From contig JAXMCR010000003.1 of NCBI GenBank assembly GCA_046349255.1, forward strand, positions 248,001 to 312,000: a stretch of 64,000 nucleotides of DNA, in the 5' to 3' direction. Source of the stretch: DAIODI01 sp046349255 (GTDB taxonomy: Bacteria; Pseudomonadota; Alphaproteobacteria; Rhizobiales; Aestuariivirgaceae). Positions within the stretch are counted from its first letter, which is position 1. Every line of letters begins with the position of its first letter. Shown here piece by piece: positions 27,047 to 35,629 of the stretch. The translations under genes and the position numbers were made by a program. Under the pieces are notes generated by a model. It saw only the letters and a program-made list of their open reading frames with translations. It ran no database searches and was not told the DNA's origin.

Positions 27047-27807
27047 TGCCCGACGGCCATCCCTTCCGCGCGCTCTGGCTGGCCGCCGTCGATTCGACGA
27101 ACGAGGAGGCGCGCCGCCTTTATCATTCCGGTGAAGCCGGGCCCGTCTGGATCGTCGCCGAGGAGCAGACGGCCGGCCGGGGACGCCTCGGCCGCAGCTG
27201 GGTGTCGGAGCCCGGCAACCTCTACGCAACGCTGCTCGTGACCCTCCCCGTACCGCTGGCGGTCGCCGCGCAGGCAAGCCTCGTCGCGGCGCTCGCGATG
27301 GCCGATGCGGTGAAGGCGCTGGCGCCGGCTATCCCTGTCGAACTCAAGTGGCCGAACGACGTGCTGCTCGAGGGCGAGAAGGTATCGGGCATCCTGGTCG
27401 AAACGCTGGCGGGTGGATCACCGGGCGGCGTCCCGCTCGCGATCGGCTGCGGTCTCAACCTCGCCCACGCGCCGGAGGGCCAGCGGCGGCCCGCCACGTG
27501 CATAGCCCGCCACGGTGTGGTCGTGTCGCCGCGCGCGGCGCTGGCCGCGCTCGACCGCACCCTTCAGGCGCGCTTTGCTGAATGGGCCGAGGGCCGCGGG
27601 TTTGCGAAGAGCCGCGAGCAGTGGATGGCGGCCGCCGGCGGTCTCGGCGCGCCGATCGAGATCGACATTGGCGGCGTCCGCACGGCCGGCACGTTCCTCG
27701 GCCTCGATGCGGAAGGGTCGCTCCGGCTGAAGCTTGCCGATGGTGCAGAGCGCACCGTGCGCGCGGGCGACGTCGTTCCCACCTCGGCTCAAGGAGCGCG
27801 CGCCTGA
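27046..27807 (+). CDS. birA: Biotin-[acetyl-CoA carboxylase] ligase
   Basis: 253 aa. Attaches biotin to carboxylase biotin domains through biotinyl-AMP. The biotin/ATP loop GRGRLGRSW and the KWPNDVLLEGEKVSGIL motif are present, followed by the SH3-like C-terminal domain. There is no N-terminal helix-turn-helix, so it is a mono-functional (group I) ligase and not a repressor. ATG 27046 overlaps the nuoN stop; birA follows nuoN in many alphaproteobacteria. Confidence 0.95.
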   Translation: MPDGHPFRALWLAAVDSTNEEARRLYHSGEAGPVWIVAEEQTAGRGRLGRSWVSEPGNLYATLLVTLPVPLAVAAQASLVAALAMADAVKALAPAIPVELKWPNDVLLEGEKVSGILVETLAGGSPGGVPLAIGCGLNLAHAPEGQRRPATCIARHGVVVSPRAALAALDRTLQARFAEWAEGRGFAKSREQWMAAAGGLGAPIEIDIGGVRTAGTFLGLDAEGSLRLKLADGAERTVRAGDVVPTSAQGARA

Positions 27808-29477
27808 TGGGACAGCCGAAGGGTCCGACCGAACTCGTGCTCCTGCCGCTTGGCGGGGCAGGCGAGATCGGCATGAACTGCTATCTCTACGGCGTCGGCG
27901 ACTGGCGGCGGCGGCAGTACGTCATGATCGACTGCGGCGTGAAGTTCGGTGATGAGCGCGAGCCCGGCATCGACATCGTGCTGCCGGACATCGCCTATGC
28001 CGAGGGCGAACGGCGCAACGTGCTGGCGATCGTGCTGACGCATGCGCACGAGGATCACATAGGCGCGCTGCCGTGGCTGTGGAAGCGGCTCGGCGCGCCC
28101 GTCTACTGCACGCCCTTCACGGCGGCGCTCGTCCAGAACAAGCTCGAGGAGCATGGCCTCGCGGGCGATGTGCCGCTGCGCGTCATCCCGATGAAGGGAC
28201 GCTTCACCGTCGGGCCCTTCGACCTCGAATACGTCTCCGTCTCGCACTCGATCCCGGAGCCCAACGCGGTGGTGATCCGCACTTCGGCCGGCACGGTCGT
28301 GCATTCGGGCGACTGGAAAATCGACCCCACCCCGTCGATCCCGCCCGTGATGGACGAGCCGCGACTGCGCGCCATCGGCGAGGAGGGGGTCGACGCCCTC
28401 GTGTGCGACTCGACCAACGCGCTCCGGTCAGGCTTCTCGCCGAGCGAGAAGGCGATCGGCGAGGAACTGGCCCGCGTCATCGCCGAGGCAAAGCACCGCG
28501 TCGCCGTCACGACGTTCGCCTCGCACGTCGGCCGTATCGACACGATTGCGCGGGCGGCCCGCGCCAACGGGCGCGAACTGGTCGTCGCCGGCCGCGCGAT
28601 GCACCGCGTCATTGATGCTGCCCGCTCCGTGGGGCTTCTGCACGACCACACGTTCCAGGGCGACGACGCCTACGGTTACCTGCCGCGTGACAAGGTTGTG
28701 CTGGTCTGCACCGGCAGTCAGGGCGAACCGCGCGCCGCCATCGCCCGCATTGCGGAAGGTTCGCACCCGGAGATCGAACTCGAGGAGGGCGACACGGTGG
28801 TGTTTTCCTCGCGCAACATCCCCGGGAACGAGAAGGCAATCGGGGCGGTGATCAACGGGCTGTCGGCTCAGGGCATCGAAGTGATCACGTCGGACGACCG
28901 GCCCGTCCATACCTCCGGCCATCCGCGTCAGGGCGAGATTCTCGCGCTTTACTCGTGGCTGAAACCGCGCCTCGTGGTGCCGATGCATGGCGAGATGCGC
29001 CACCTGCGCCGCCAGATGCAGCTCGCGCTCGACAACGGCGTGCCTCAGTCGATGCTGGCGCTCAACGGGCAGATGGTCCGCCTCGCGCCCGGACCCGCGG
29101 AACTCGTCGACCAGGTGCCCGCCGGCACCCTTCACGTCGATGGTCGCCTCATCGTGCCGGCGGACGGACCCGCGAAGCGGCGGCGCAAGATGTCGTATGC
29201 CGGCATCGTCGTGGTCTCCGTGGTGATCGACGACAACGGCAACCTCGAAAGTGCGCCGGACGTGGTGCTGTCGGGACTTCCGGACGAGGATGCGGAAGGC
29301 CGCTGGCTGCGCGACCACGTGCTCGACCGCATCGACCAGGTTTTGAGCTCGATGCCGCGCGCCCGCCGACGCGATACCGCCGCCGTCGTTGAACTGCTCC
29401 GCGGCGCCGTTCGGAAGACGCTCGAGACGGTGTGGGGCAAGAAGCCCCAGTGCGAGGTCATCGTCCACCGCCCGTGA
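27807..29477 (+). CDS. rnj: Ribonuclease J
   Basis: 556 aa. Metallo-beta-lactamase/beta-CASP RNase with 5'-exonuclease and endonuclease activity in RNA decay and rRNA maturation. Zinc site THAHEDHIGALPW; other motifs HSGDWKID, CDSTNA, TGSQGEPRAA and the beta-CASP HTSGHPRQGE and MHGE histidines; C-terminal dimerisation domain after about residue 440. ATG 27807 overlaps the birA stop, so it is in the tail of the nuo-birA transcript. A cluster of hairpins follows the stop. Confidence 0.93.
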   Translation: MGQPKGPTELVLLPLGGAGEIGMNCYLYGVGDWRRRQYVMIDCGVKFGDEREPGIDIVLPDIAYAEGERRNVLAIVLTHAHEDHIGALPWLWKRLGAPVYCTPFTAALVQNKLEEHGLAGDVPLRVIPMKGRFTVGPFDLEYVSVSHSIPEPNAVVIRTSAGTVVHSGDWKIDPTPSIPPVMDEPRLRAIGEEGVDALVCDSTNALRSGFSPSEKAIGEELARVIAEAKHRVAVTTFASHVGRIDTIARAARANGRELVVAGRAMHRVIDAARSVGLLHDHTFQGDDAYGYLPRDKVVLVCTGSQGEPRAAIARIAEGSHPEIELEEGDTVVFSSRNIPGNEKAIGAVINGLSAQGIEVITSDDRPVHTSGHPRQGEILALYSWLKPRLVVPMHGEMRHLRRQMQLALDNGVPQSMLALNGQMVRLAPGPAELVDQVPAGTLHVDGRLIVPADGPAKRRRKMSYAGIVVVSVVIDDNGNLESAPDVVLSGLPDEDAEGRWLRDHVLDRIDQVLSSMPRARRRDTAAVVELLRGAVRKTLETVWGKKPQCEVIVHRP

Positions 29478-29558
29478 GGCTCTCGTCCCAGACCTGGCGA
29501 AAGCGATCACCGGCTCGAGGCCGGTGATGACGCAGTCGCCCTGCGTCTCCCGTTCGTC

Positions 29559-29581
29559 ATGGCCGGGCTTGACCCGGCCAT
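29559..29581. repeat. Palindromic intergenic repeat unit
   Basis: Nine-base arms ATGGCCGGG and CCCGGCCAT around CTTGA. I recognise this as a common intergenic palindrome of Rhizobiales genomes. It lies between RNase J and parC and may also act as transcript end or stabiliser. Confidence 0.6.
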
Positions 29582-29600
29582 CCTTTCGTCGTGCGAAAGG
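29582..29600. repeat. Second hairpin, directly abutting the first
   Basis: CCTTTCG-TCGTG-CGAAAGG, seven-base perfect arms, starting on the base after the preceding palindrome. No T-run follows, so a factor-independent terminator is not supported. A third imperfect palindrome (CCTGTGGC / GCCGCAGG) lies about 10 bp further. Confidence 0.5.
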
Positions 29601-29675
29601 TCAAGGTCGGCCTGTGGCGGCCGCAGGAACCACGCCTTGCAACCCTTCCCGTCGTGCTAGAGTTATCGCCGAATC

Positions 29676-31922
29676 ATGAGCAAGCAAACACCGCCACCTT
29701 CCTCGCCTGAGGGGATCGAGCCCGTCGACCTGCGCTCCGCGCTGGAAGAGCGTTATCTCGCGTACGCACTGTCGACGATCATGCACCGCGCGCTCCCCGA
29801 CGTACGCGACGGGCTGAAGCCCGTGCACCGGCGGCTTCTCTACGCGATGCAGCAGCTGCGGCTCGACCCGGCGTCCGGTTTCAAGAAGTGCGCCCGCGTC
29901 GTCGGCGACGTCATCGGCAAGTATCACCCGCACGGCGATCAGTCCGTTTACGACGCGCTCGTGCGCCTCGCGCAGGATTTCGCGCAGCGCTATCCACTGG
30001 TCGAGGGGCAGGGCAACTTCGGCAACATCGACGGCGACAATGCCGCGGCCTACCGGTACACCGAAGCGCGCCTGACAGATGTGGCGATGGCGCTGCTCGA
30101 CGGCATCGACGAGGACACCGTCGACTTCCGCGAAACCTACAACGGCGAGGACTCCGAACCGGCCGTCCTGCCGGGCGCATTCCCGAACCTGCTCGCCAAC
30201 GGCGCCTCCGGCATCGCGGTCGGGATGGCGACATCGATCCCGCCGCACAATGCTGCGGAGCTCTGCGAGGCGGCGCTGCACCTGATCAAGCACCCGAACG
30301 CGACAACCGAAAAGCTCGTCCAGTTCGTGCCGGGTCCTGACTTCCCGACCGGCGGCATCATCGTCGACAAGCGCGACCAGATCGTCGAGGCCTACGAAAC
30401 GGGGCGCGGAGCGTTCCGCGTGCGCGCCCGCTGGGAGCAGGAAGACCTCGGACGCGGCACCTGGCAGATCGTCGTCACCGAGATTCCCTACCAGGTGCAG
30501 AAGGGGCGGCTGATCGAGCGGATCGCGGAGCTCCTGAACGAGAAGAAGCTGCCGCTCGTCGCCGATATCCGCGACGAGTCGGCCGCCGACGTGCGCGTCG
30601 TCATCGAGCCGAAGAGCCGCACCGTCGATCCCGTCGTGCTGATGGAGCAGCTCTTCAAGCTCACCGAGCTCGAGGTGCGCTTCCCGCTCAACATGAACGT
30701 GCTGTCGATGGGCCGCGTGCCGCAGGTCCTGTCGCTCAAGCAGGCTCTGCGCGAGTGGCTCGACCACCGCAACGTCGTGCTGCTGCGCCGCTCGCGCCAT
30801 CGCCTCGCCGAGATCGCGCGACGCCTCGAGGTGCTGGGCGGCTACCTCGTCGCGTACCTCAATCTCGACGAGGTCATCCGCATCATCCGCGAGAAGGACG
30901 AGCCGAAGCCCGCCCTGATGAAGCGCTTCGACCTGACGGACGTACAGGCGGAAGCGATCCTCAACATGCGCTTGCGGGCCTTGCGCAAGCTCGAGGAGAT
31001 GGAGATCCGCCGCGAGCACGAGAAGCTCTCTGCGGAGCAGAAGGAGCTCGAAGCCCTTGTCGCCTCGCCCGAGGCGCAGTGGGCGCGGATATCGGATGAG
31101 ATCCGTGGCGTGCGCGACCGCTGGGGCAAGAAGACCGACCTCGGCCGGCGCCGCACCACGTTCGCCGACGCGCCGGAGGTCGACGCAGAGGCCGAAGCGG
31201 CGCTGATCGAGAAGGAACCGCTGACGGTCGTATGCTCGGAGAAGGGCTGGATCCGCGCGCTCAAGGGGCACTTGCAGGACGCCGCGACGCTCCAGTTCAA
31301 GGAGGGCGATCGACTGGGCTTCCTCGTGCACGCCCAGTCGACCGACAAGCTCCTGCTGTTCTCCTCATCGGGCAAGATGTTCACCCTCGACGCCGGCAAA
31401 TTGCCGGGTGGCCGGGGGCATGGCGAGCCGGTGCGCCTGATGGTCGACATCGATGCGGCAGACGCGACCGTCTCGCTCGCCGTGTACCGGCCGGAGGGGA
31501 AACTGCTGCTCGCCGCCAGCGACGGGAATGGTTTCGTCGTGGGCGAACAGGAATGTCTTGCGACCACGCGAAAGGGTAAACAGATCCTGAACGTGAAGCT
31601 GCCGGCCGAAGCCATCCGCTGCGTTCCGGTGGTTGAGAATGCAGACCACGTGGCGGTCGTCGGAGAGAACCGGAAGCTGCTCCTCTTCCCGTTGAGCCAA
31701 GTGCCCGAGCTTGCACGCGGACGTGGCGTAAAGCTGCAGAAATACAAGGATGGAGGCCTCTCGGACGTTAAGACCTTCGTGCTTTCCGAGGGGTTATCCT
31801 GGCTCGACAGTTCCGGTCGAACCTGGACCGTGACCGAGCTTGCCGAATGGGTTGGCGAGCGAGCACAGGCGGGGCGTCTGCCGCCCAAGGGATTTCCGAA
31901 AAACAACCGCTTTTCTGGATGA
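29676..31922 (+). CDS. parC: DNA topoisomerase IV subunit A
   Basis: 748 aa. Type IIA topoisomerase breakage-reunion subunit that decatenates replicated chromosomes. Active-site tyrosine in AAAYRYTEARLT; QRYPLVEGQGNFGNIDGD and YHPHGDQSVYDALVRLAQDF in the CAP domain. The short C-terminal domain and IDGDNAAAYRYTEARL favour ParC over GyrA (about 900 aa). parE is not in the window. Confidence 0.94.
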   Translation: MSKQTPPPSSPEGIEPVDLRSALEERYLAYALSTIMHRALPDVRDGLKPVHRRLLYAMQQLRLDPASGFKKCARVVGDVIGKYHPHGDQSVYDALVRLAQDFAQRYPLVEGQGNFGNIDGDNAAAYRYTEARLTDVAMALLDGIDEDTVDFRETYNGEDSEPAVLPGAFPNLLANGASGIAVGMATSIPPHNAAELCEAALHLIKHPNATTEKLVQFVPGPDFPTGGIIVDKRDQIVEAYETGRGAFRVRARWEQEDLGRGTWQIVVTEIPYQVQKGRLIERIAELLNEKKLPLVADIRDESAADVRVVIEPKSRTVDPVVLMEQLFKLTELEVRFPLNMNVLSMGRVPQVLSLKQALREWLDHRNVVLLRRSRHRLAEIARRLEVLGGYLVAYLNLDEVIRIIREKDEPKPALMKRFDLTDVQAEAILNMRLRALRKLEEMEIRREHEKLSAEQKELEALVASPEAQWARISDEIRGVRDRWGKKTDLGRRRTTFADAPEVDAEAEAALIEKEPLTVVCSEKGWIRALKGHLQDAATLQFKEGDRLGFLVHAQSTDKLLLFSSSGKMFTLDAGKLPGGRGHGEPVRLMVDIDAADATVSLAVYRPEGKLLLAASDGNGFVVGEQECLATTRKGKQILNVKLPAEAIRCVPVVENADHVAVVGENRKLLLFPLSQVPELARGRGVKLQKYKDGGLSDVKTFVLSEGLSWLDSSGRTWTVTELAEWVGERAQAGRLPPKGFPKNNRFSG

Positions 31923-31991
31923 AACTTAACGCATTGTTTGCCGGGGTCCGTGAAAATGCTCATCGTCTCAATAGGCTTTTGAGCGAGTGGT

Positions 31992-32789
31992 GTGAGTAGA
32001 AGCGCGTTGCAGACCAGCGCTTTGCATCTGGCGGACACACAGTCCATCTGGATTGCGAAGGGCAAGGTGGTCGCCGAACTGGCGGCCGAGCCGGGCGGGC
32101 CGGAAGAGGACATCCTCATCCAGCGGTCGGGTTATGTGCGCGTTCGCATCGAGCAGAACCGCACGGAAGTGAAGTGGGCCGTGTTCGCGCCCAACTGGGC
32201 GAGCCTCTATGCGGTGATGCACCGCCTGTCGAGCTATCCGGCCCCCTACACTCTGAAATACTTCATCTCCGGCTGGGTCGAGGAAGTCTACGACGATCCG
32301 CAGTCGGCCGCCGAGCGCATCGACGAGGTGCTGGCGAAGAGCGACGTCCACATCGCGACGCGCACGTTCATCAAGGAAGTGGATCCCGGCAAGACCCGCG
32401 TGCCCGGCCTGCTGCGGGATGCCCTGGTCGACAATTCGGTCGGCCCTGAATACGCCGTAGACTGCGTATTCGACCAGAGCCTCGGACGATTCTGCGTCGA
32501 GCGCGTCGGGTCACGCTCGGCGATCGCGCAGATCTGGGGCCTGAGCCCGTCGTCCTACCCTTGCCAGTCGGGCCACACCTACGACCAGATGGTCTCGGTC
32601 GCCTACAAGAAGGTGCTGAAGACCGGCGAGCCGCACTACGATCACGTGATGGCCTCGATGAATACGCCGGAGAAGGTGCCGCTGTGGGTACCCTACCAGC
32701 GCGTGGTGCTGCCGCACCGCTTCCCCGACGGCCGCAAGGGCGTGACCGTCGTCAGTCACCTCGGCCAGGTCGACATCAAACTCCTGTGA
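31992..32789 (+). CDS. Conserved hypothetical protein with PAS-like C-terminal domain
   Basis: 265 aa from GTG 31992, the only sensible start before residue 70. The second half (GLSPSSYPCQSGHTYDQMVSVAYKKVL, then TGEPHYDHVMASM, VPYQRVVLPHRFPDG) looks like the PAS_5-type sensory domain of alphaproteobacteria. The N-terminal half (ILIQRSGYVRVRIEQNRTEVKWAVFAPN) is unassigned. No output domain and no membrane segment is visible. Its last 14 bp overlap the 3' end of the convergent gene. Confidence 0.65.
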   Translation: MSRSALQTSALHLADTQSIWIAKGKVVAELAAEPGGPEEDILIQRSGYVRVRIEQNRTEVKWAVFAPNWASLYAVMHRLSSYPAPYTLKYFISGWVEEVYDDPQSAAERIDEVLAKSDVHIATRTFIKEVDPGKTRVPGLLRDALVDNSVGPEYAVDCVFDQSLGRFCVERVGSRSAIAQIWGLSPSSYPCQSGHTYDQMVSVAYKKVLKTGEPHYDHVMASMNTPEKVPLWVPYQRVVLPHRFPDGRKGVTVVSHLGQVDIKLL

Positions 32790-33588
32790 CGAGCTTCTCC
32801 TCGACCAGGAAGTCGAGGTCGCTCCGCTCCGCCAGCACCAGCCACTCGTTATTCGGAATGCCCGCCGGGCACTCCTGCCAGCGCAGGAAGCTTCGCTCGA
32901 TGTGCGGGTAGTTCATGCGCGTGACGTGCCCATGGGTCGCCATCTGGTCGTTGACGAGCCCCCACATGGCGTCCGGTTGCCATTTCACGTAGGCGAGCAT
33001 CATGCCGAGGAAGGGCAGGGTGTCGAAGTAGCCGCGGTTGCGCATGCTCGGCATCAGCCAGATCTCGCCGTGGTAGACGACCTTTCCGGAGACGCGGGCC
33101 GCCCGGCTGTTCGCCGGCGGTTCAAGGAACGCCGGCACCATCAGTTCGTGCCGTTTCATGTAGAGGCCGGCCATCCAGCCGACGGCCCATTCGGCGAGCG
33201 TCGTGTCCACGAAATCCAGACGGTAGGCCTGGAGGCTTACGACCTCGCCGGCCTTGTCGTACGCGCCGAGCCAGAACGCCTTCTCTGTGAGGCGGCCGCA
33301 GAGCGGGTCGAACATCGGCGAGGCGGCTTCGTTACGCAGCCGGTACCGGTGCGAAGCGAAGGCCTCGAAATCATCGGACACGAACGGCTCGACGTCGAGG
33401 GCGCGCGCCTTTGTCATCAGGGCATTGATCACCGAGACCGCTGCGAGCGGGTTCGGCAGCCCGGCAACGGCAGCTGGCGTCGGGGCCGGCGGCGTGGCCG
33501 GTCGACGGAGCGTTGCGGGTCGCTGCGGTTGTGTCCCAATTTGGGACACTACGGACGCGACTGGGGCGGGCTTGCGTATCGATTCCAT
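32776..33588 (-). CDS. Hypothetical protein (270 aa)
   Basis: Starts 6 bp after the stop of the upstream EamA gene on the minus strand, so probably co-transcribed with it. Residues 1-50 are a Pro/Ala-rich disordered stretch; the rest is a globular alpha/beta domain with aromatic residues (KAFWLGAYDKAGEVVSLQAY, GEIWLMPSMRNRGYFDTLPF, GLVNDQMATHGHVTRMNYPH). The layout is suggestive of a distant acyltransferase (GNAT-like) fold, but I cannot show a CoA-binding motif. A 19-bp perfect palindrome lies inside codons 13-19. Its 3' end overlaps the convergent PAS-like gene. Confidence 0.6.
   Translation of the reverse strand: MESIRKPAPVASVVSQIGTQPQRPATLRRPATPPAPTPAAVAGLPNPLAAVSVINALMTKARALDVEPFVSDDFEAFASHRYRLRNEAASPMFDPLCGRLTEKAFWLGAYDKAGEVVSLQAYRLDFVDTTLAEWAVGWMAGLYMKRHELMVPAFLEPPANSRAARVSGKVVYHGEIWLMPSMRNRGYFDTLPFLGMMLAYVKWQPDAMWGLVNDQMATHGHVTRMNYPHIERSFLRWQECPAGIPNNEWLVLAERSDLDFLVEEKLVTGV
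33531..33549. repeat. 19-bp perfect palindrome inside a coding region
   Basis: GTGTCCCAA-T-TTGGGACAC, at residues about 14-19 of the 270-aa protein gene. Its AT-rich centre looks like an operator rather than codon usage. Confidence 0.5.
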
Positions 33589-33594
33589 GATCGA

Positions 33595-34527
33595 CTACTC
33601 CGCTGCTTGACCAACCGGACCACGCCGCCGCATCGGTCGGGGTCCGGCAGACGACATGCTCAGACGCCAGAGGCTGTGCCCGAGCAGGGTCGCAATCACG
33701 ATGAAGCCGCCAATCATCGCGTTCTGCGACGGCAATTCCTTGAAGATAAGCCAGACCCAGATGGGTACCAGCACCGCTTCCAGGAGGAAAAACATAGCCG
33801 CTTCCGCAGCCGGGAGATACCGGGGCGCGATTGCTGTCAACGCTGACGCCACCGGAATGACCACGAGACCATTCAATGCCAGCCACATCCATGATTCGCC
33901 AGTCAGCGCGAGCGGTGCGGCGAAGAGCGACGCGAACAGCGCCGACACAAGACTGCCGGTTGCGAGGCTGGTGACCACGTTCTTGCCGGTCTTGCGGATG
34001 GCCGTAAGCGCCGCCGCCGTACAGAGCGCCACGCCGATAGCGAGAAGGTCGCCGAACCACGTGCCTTCGACGAGGCCGTCCTGCACGATGATTCCTACGC
34101 CGACCACCGCAAGGACCATGGCAACCCACGTCTGCCAGGGGACCCGCTCGCTGAGAAAGGCCCACGACATCAGCGCGCAGAACATCGGGTTGAGCGCCAG
34201 GATGAAGACGAGGTTGGCCGCCTTCGTGTGCTCCACTGCGGCGATGAACATGAGGTTCGCCAGCGTGTTGGTGAGCGCCACGAACAGGCCCGTGCCACCG
34301 TTGATGAAGGGCTGAGAGGGGTCCTTCCGCTTTATGGCGAAGTACCACCACAGCGCGATCGCCGTGAACAGGAACAGGCCGCGGACGAAGATCATCGTCC
34401 AGGAGTCCGCGCCGGCGAGGCGCAGGAGCGGCACGTCCAGCGTGAACAGCACACCACCCGTCGCAGCGATAAGCAGGCCGCGGCTATGAAGATTGTCGCT
34501 GGGCAGATTAGATTGTCGATCCGACAT
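33595..34527 (-). CDS. EamA-type (DMT superfamily) transporter 1
   Basis: 310 aa from ATG 34527; an upstream ATG at 34563 lies in the loop of a strong inverted repeat, so I consider it untranslated. Ten membrane helices in two EamA repeats (VFILALNPMFCALMSWAFLSERVPW; AMFFLLEAVLVPIWVWLIFKELPS). Likely exporter of a small metabolite; substrate unknown. It is clearly paralogous to the next EamA gene (same VEGTWFGDL / VAGTWFGDL, LALNGL, PxWxWLIF segments), so the pair arose by tandem duplication. Confidence 0.88.
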   Translation of the reverse strand: MSDRQSNLPSDNLHSRGLLIAATGGVLFTLDVPLLRLAGADSWTMIFVRGLFLFTAIALWWYFAIKRKDPSQPFINGGTGLFVALTNTLANLMFIAAVEHTKAANLVFILALNPMFCALMSWAFLSERVPWQTWVAMVLAVVGVGIIVQDGLVEGTWFGDLLAIGVALCTAAALTAIRKTGKNVVTSLATGSLVSALFASLFAAPLALTGESWMWLALNGLVVIPVASALTAIAPRYLPAAEAAMFFLLEAVLVPIWVWLIFKELPSQNAMIGGFIVIATLLGHSLWRLSMSSAGPRPMRRRGPVGQAAE

Positions 34528-34545
34528 CAGGCTGGTCCATCCCCT

Positions 34546-34575
34546 GTTGGACATTCCCTGCATGGAATGTCCGAC
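34546..34575. promoter_or_regulatory. 30-bp inverted repeat upstream of EamA transporter 1
   Basis: Arms GTTGGACATTCC and GGAATGTCCGAC (12 bp, one G-T) around CTGCAT, 18 bp before the chosen start at 34527. Operator or 5' UTR hairpin. The rest of the 214-bp gap up to 34741 is AT-richer than the genes and contains a smaller repeat AACAC-GCGA-GTGTT (34681-34694); the promoter is presumably there. Confidence 0.5.
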
Positions 34576-34741
34576 CCCTCAAGATGGCCGCGTTGCCCTT
34601 CGCGACGCTGGTGGCCGATGGACCTGCTACAATTGATTGCAACCGAATCCAAACGCCCGACGAGAGTTAGTACTACACGCAACACGCGAGTGTTCAACTG
34701 ATTCGGCGCATTCTCCGGGAAACGGTGAATCATGGGTCTGC

Positions 34742-35620
34742 TCATCCCCGCCGCGCCAGCTTCCAAGCGCTGTCGCCGATCAGTGCCGCCATGATGATGG
34801 AACCTCCTGCGATGCTTTGCACCGGCGGTACTTCCCCGAAGATCAGCCACATCCAGAGCGGCGTCGTCGCCGTTTCGATCAGGTAGAACATACCGACAAC
34901 CGCGGCCGGAATGAGCTTCGGCGCAAAGTAGAGCAGAGCCGAGGAAAGCGGCATCACAAGCAGGCCGTTGAGCGCCAGGAAGCCGGCGCCCTCCGGGGTC
35001 AGCGCCATCGGGTTGGCGAAGAACACCATCAGCGCCGATGCGAGGAGGCTGCCGAACGCCGGCGACAGCGAATGGTCCTGTCCGGACCGGCGGGCCAGTG
35101 TCAGGATGAGGCCCAGCACCACGGCCGACGTCAGCGCGCAGAGGTCGCCGAACCAGGTGCCGGCAACCAGCCCGTTGCCGACGATCAGCGCCACGCCGAA
35201 GACAGCGGCCGCGATGGCGATGACGGTCGAGACCGAGGGTCTCTCGCCCATCAGGAGGAACGACAGGAATGCGCCGAAGAGCGGATTGAACGCGAGGATG
35301 AACACCACGTTCGCGACCGTCGTGTGCGTGATCGCGGTGAGCACGGCGAGGTTCGACAGCCCGGAGAGCACGGCGATCTGCACGGCGGTATAGCCGTTCA
35401 CGAACGGCTGGCCGGAGGGGCGCCGCACGATGAACCAGAACAGCCACATCGATAGGAACAGCAGCACCCCGCGCAGCGTTGCGAGCGTGGGCATGTCGGC
35501 ATGCGCGAGTTTCAGCAGCGGTACGTCGAACGACAGCAGGAAGCCGCCGAGCGCTGCCAATGCAAGCCCGTGCGCAGTGCTGTCGCGCCCGCTGGCTCTT
35601 CCCGTTGCGGCGACAACCAT
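34742..35620 (-). CDS. EamA-type (DMT superfamily) transporter 2
   Basis: 292 aa, ten hydrophobic segments in two EamA halves (VFILAFNPLFGAFLSFLLMGERPS; GMFYLIETATTPLWMWLIFGEVPP). Paralogue of the neighbouring downstream transporter. It starts 9 bp after the bpt stop, so it is expressed with bpt. Confidence 0.88.
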   Translation of the reverse strand: MVVAATGRASGRDSTAHGLALAALGGFLLSFDVPLLKLAHADMPTLATLRGVLLFLSMWLFWFIVRRPSGQPFVNGYTAVQIAVLSGLSNLAVLTAITHTTVANVVFILAFNPLFGAFLSFLLMGERPSVSTVIAIAAAVFGVALIVGNGLVAGTWFGDLCALTSAVVLGLILTLARRSGQDHSLSPAFGSLLASALMVFFANPMALTPEGAGFLALNGLLVMPLSSALLYFAPKLIPAAVVGMFYLIETATTPLWMWLIFGEVPPVQSIAGGSIIMAALIGDSAWKLARRG

Positions 35621-35629
35621 CCGGAAGCG

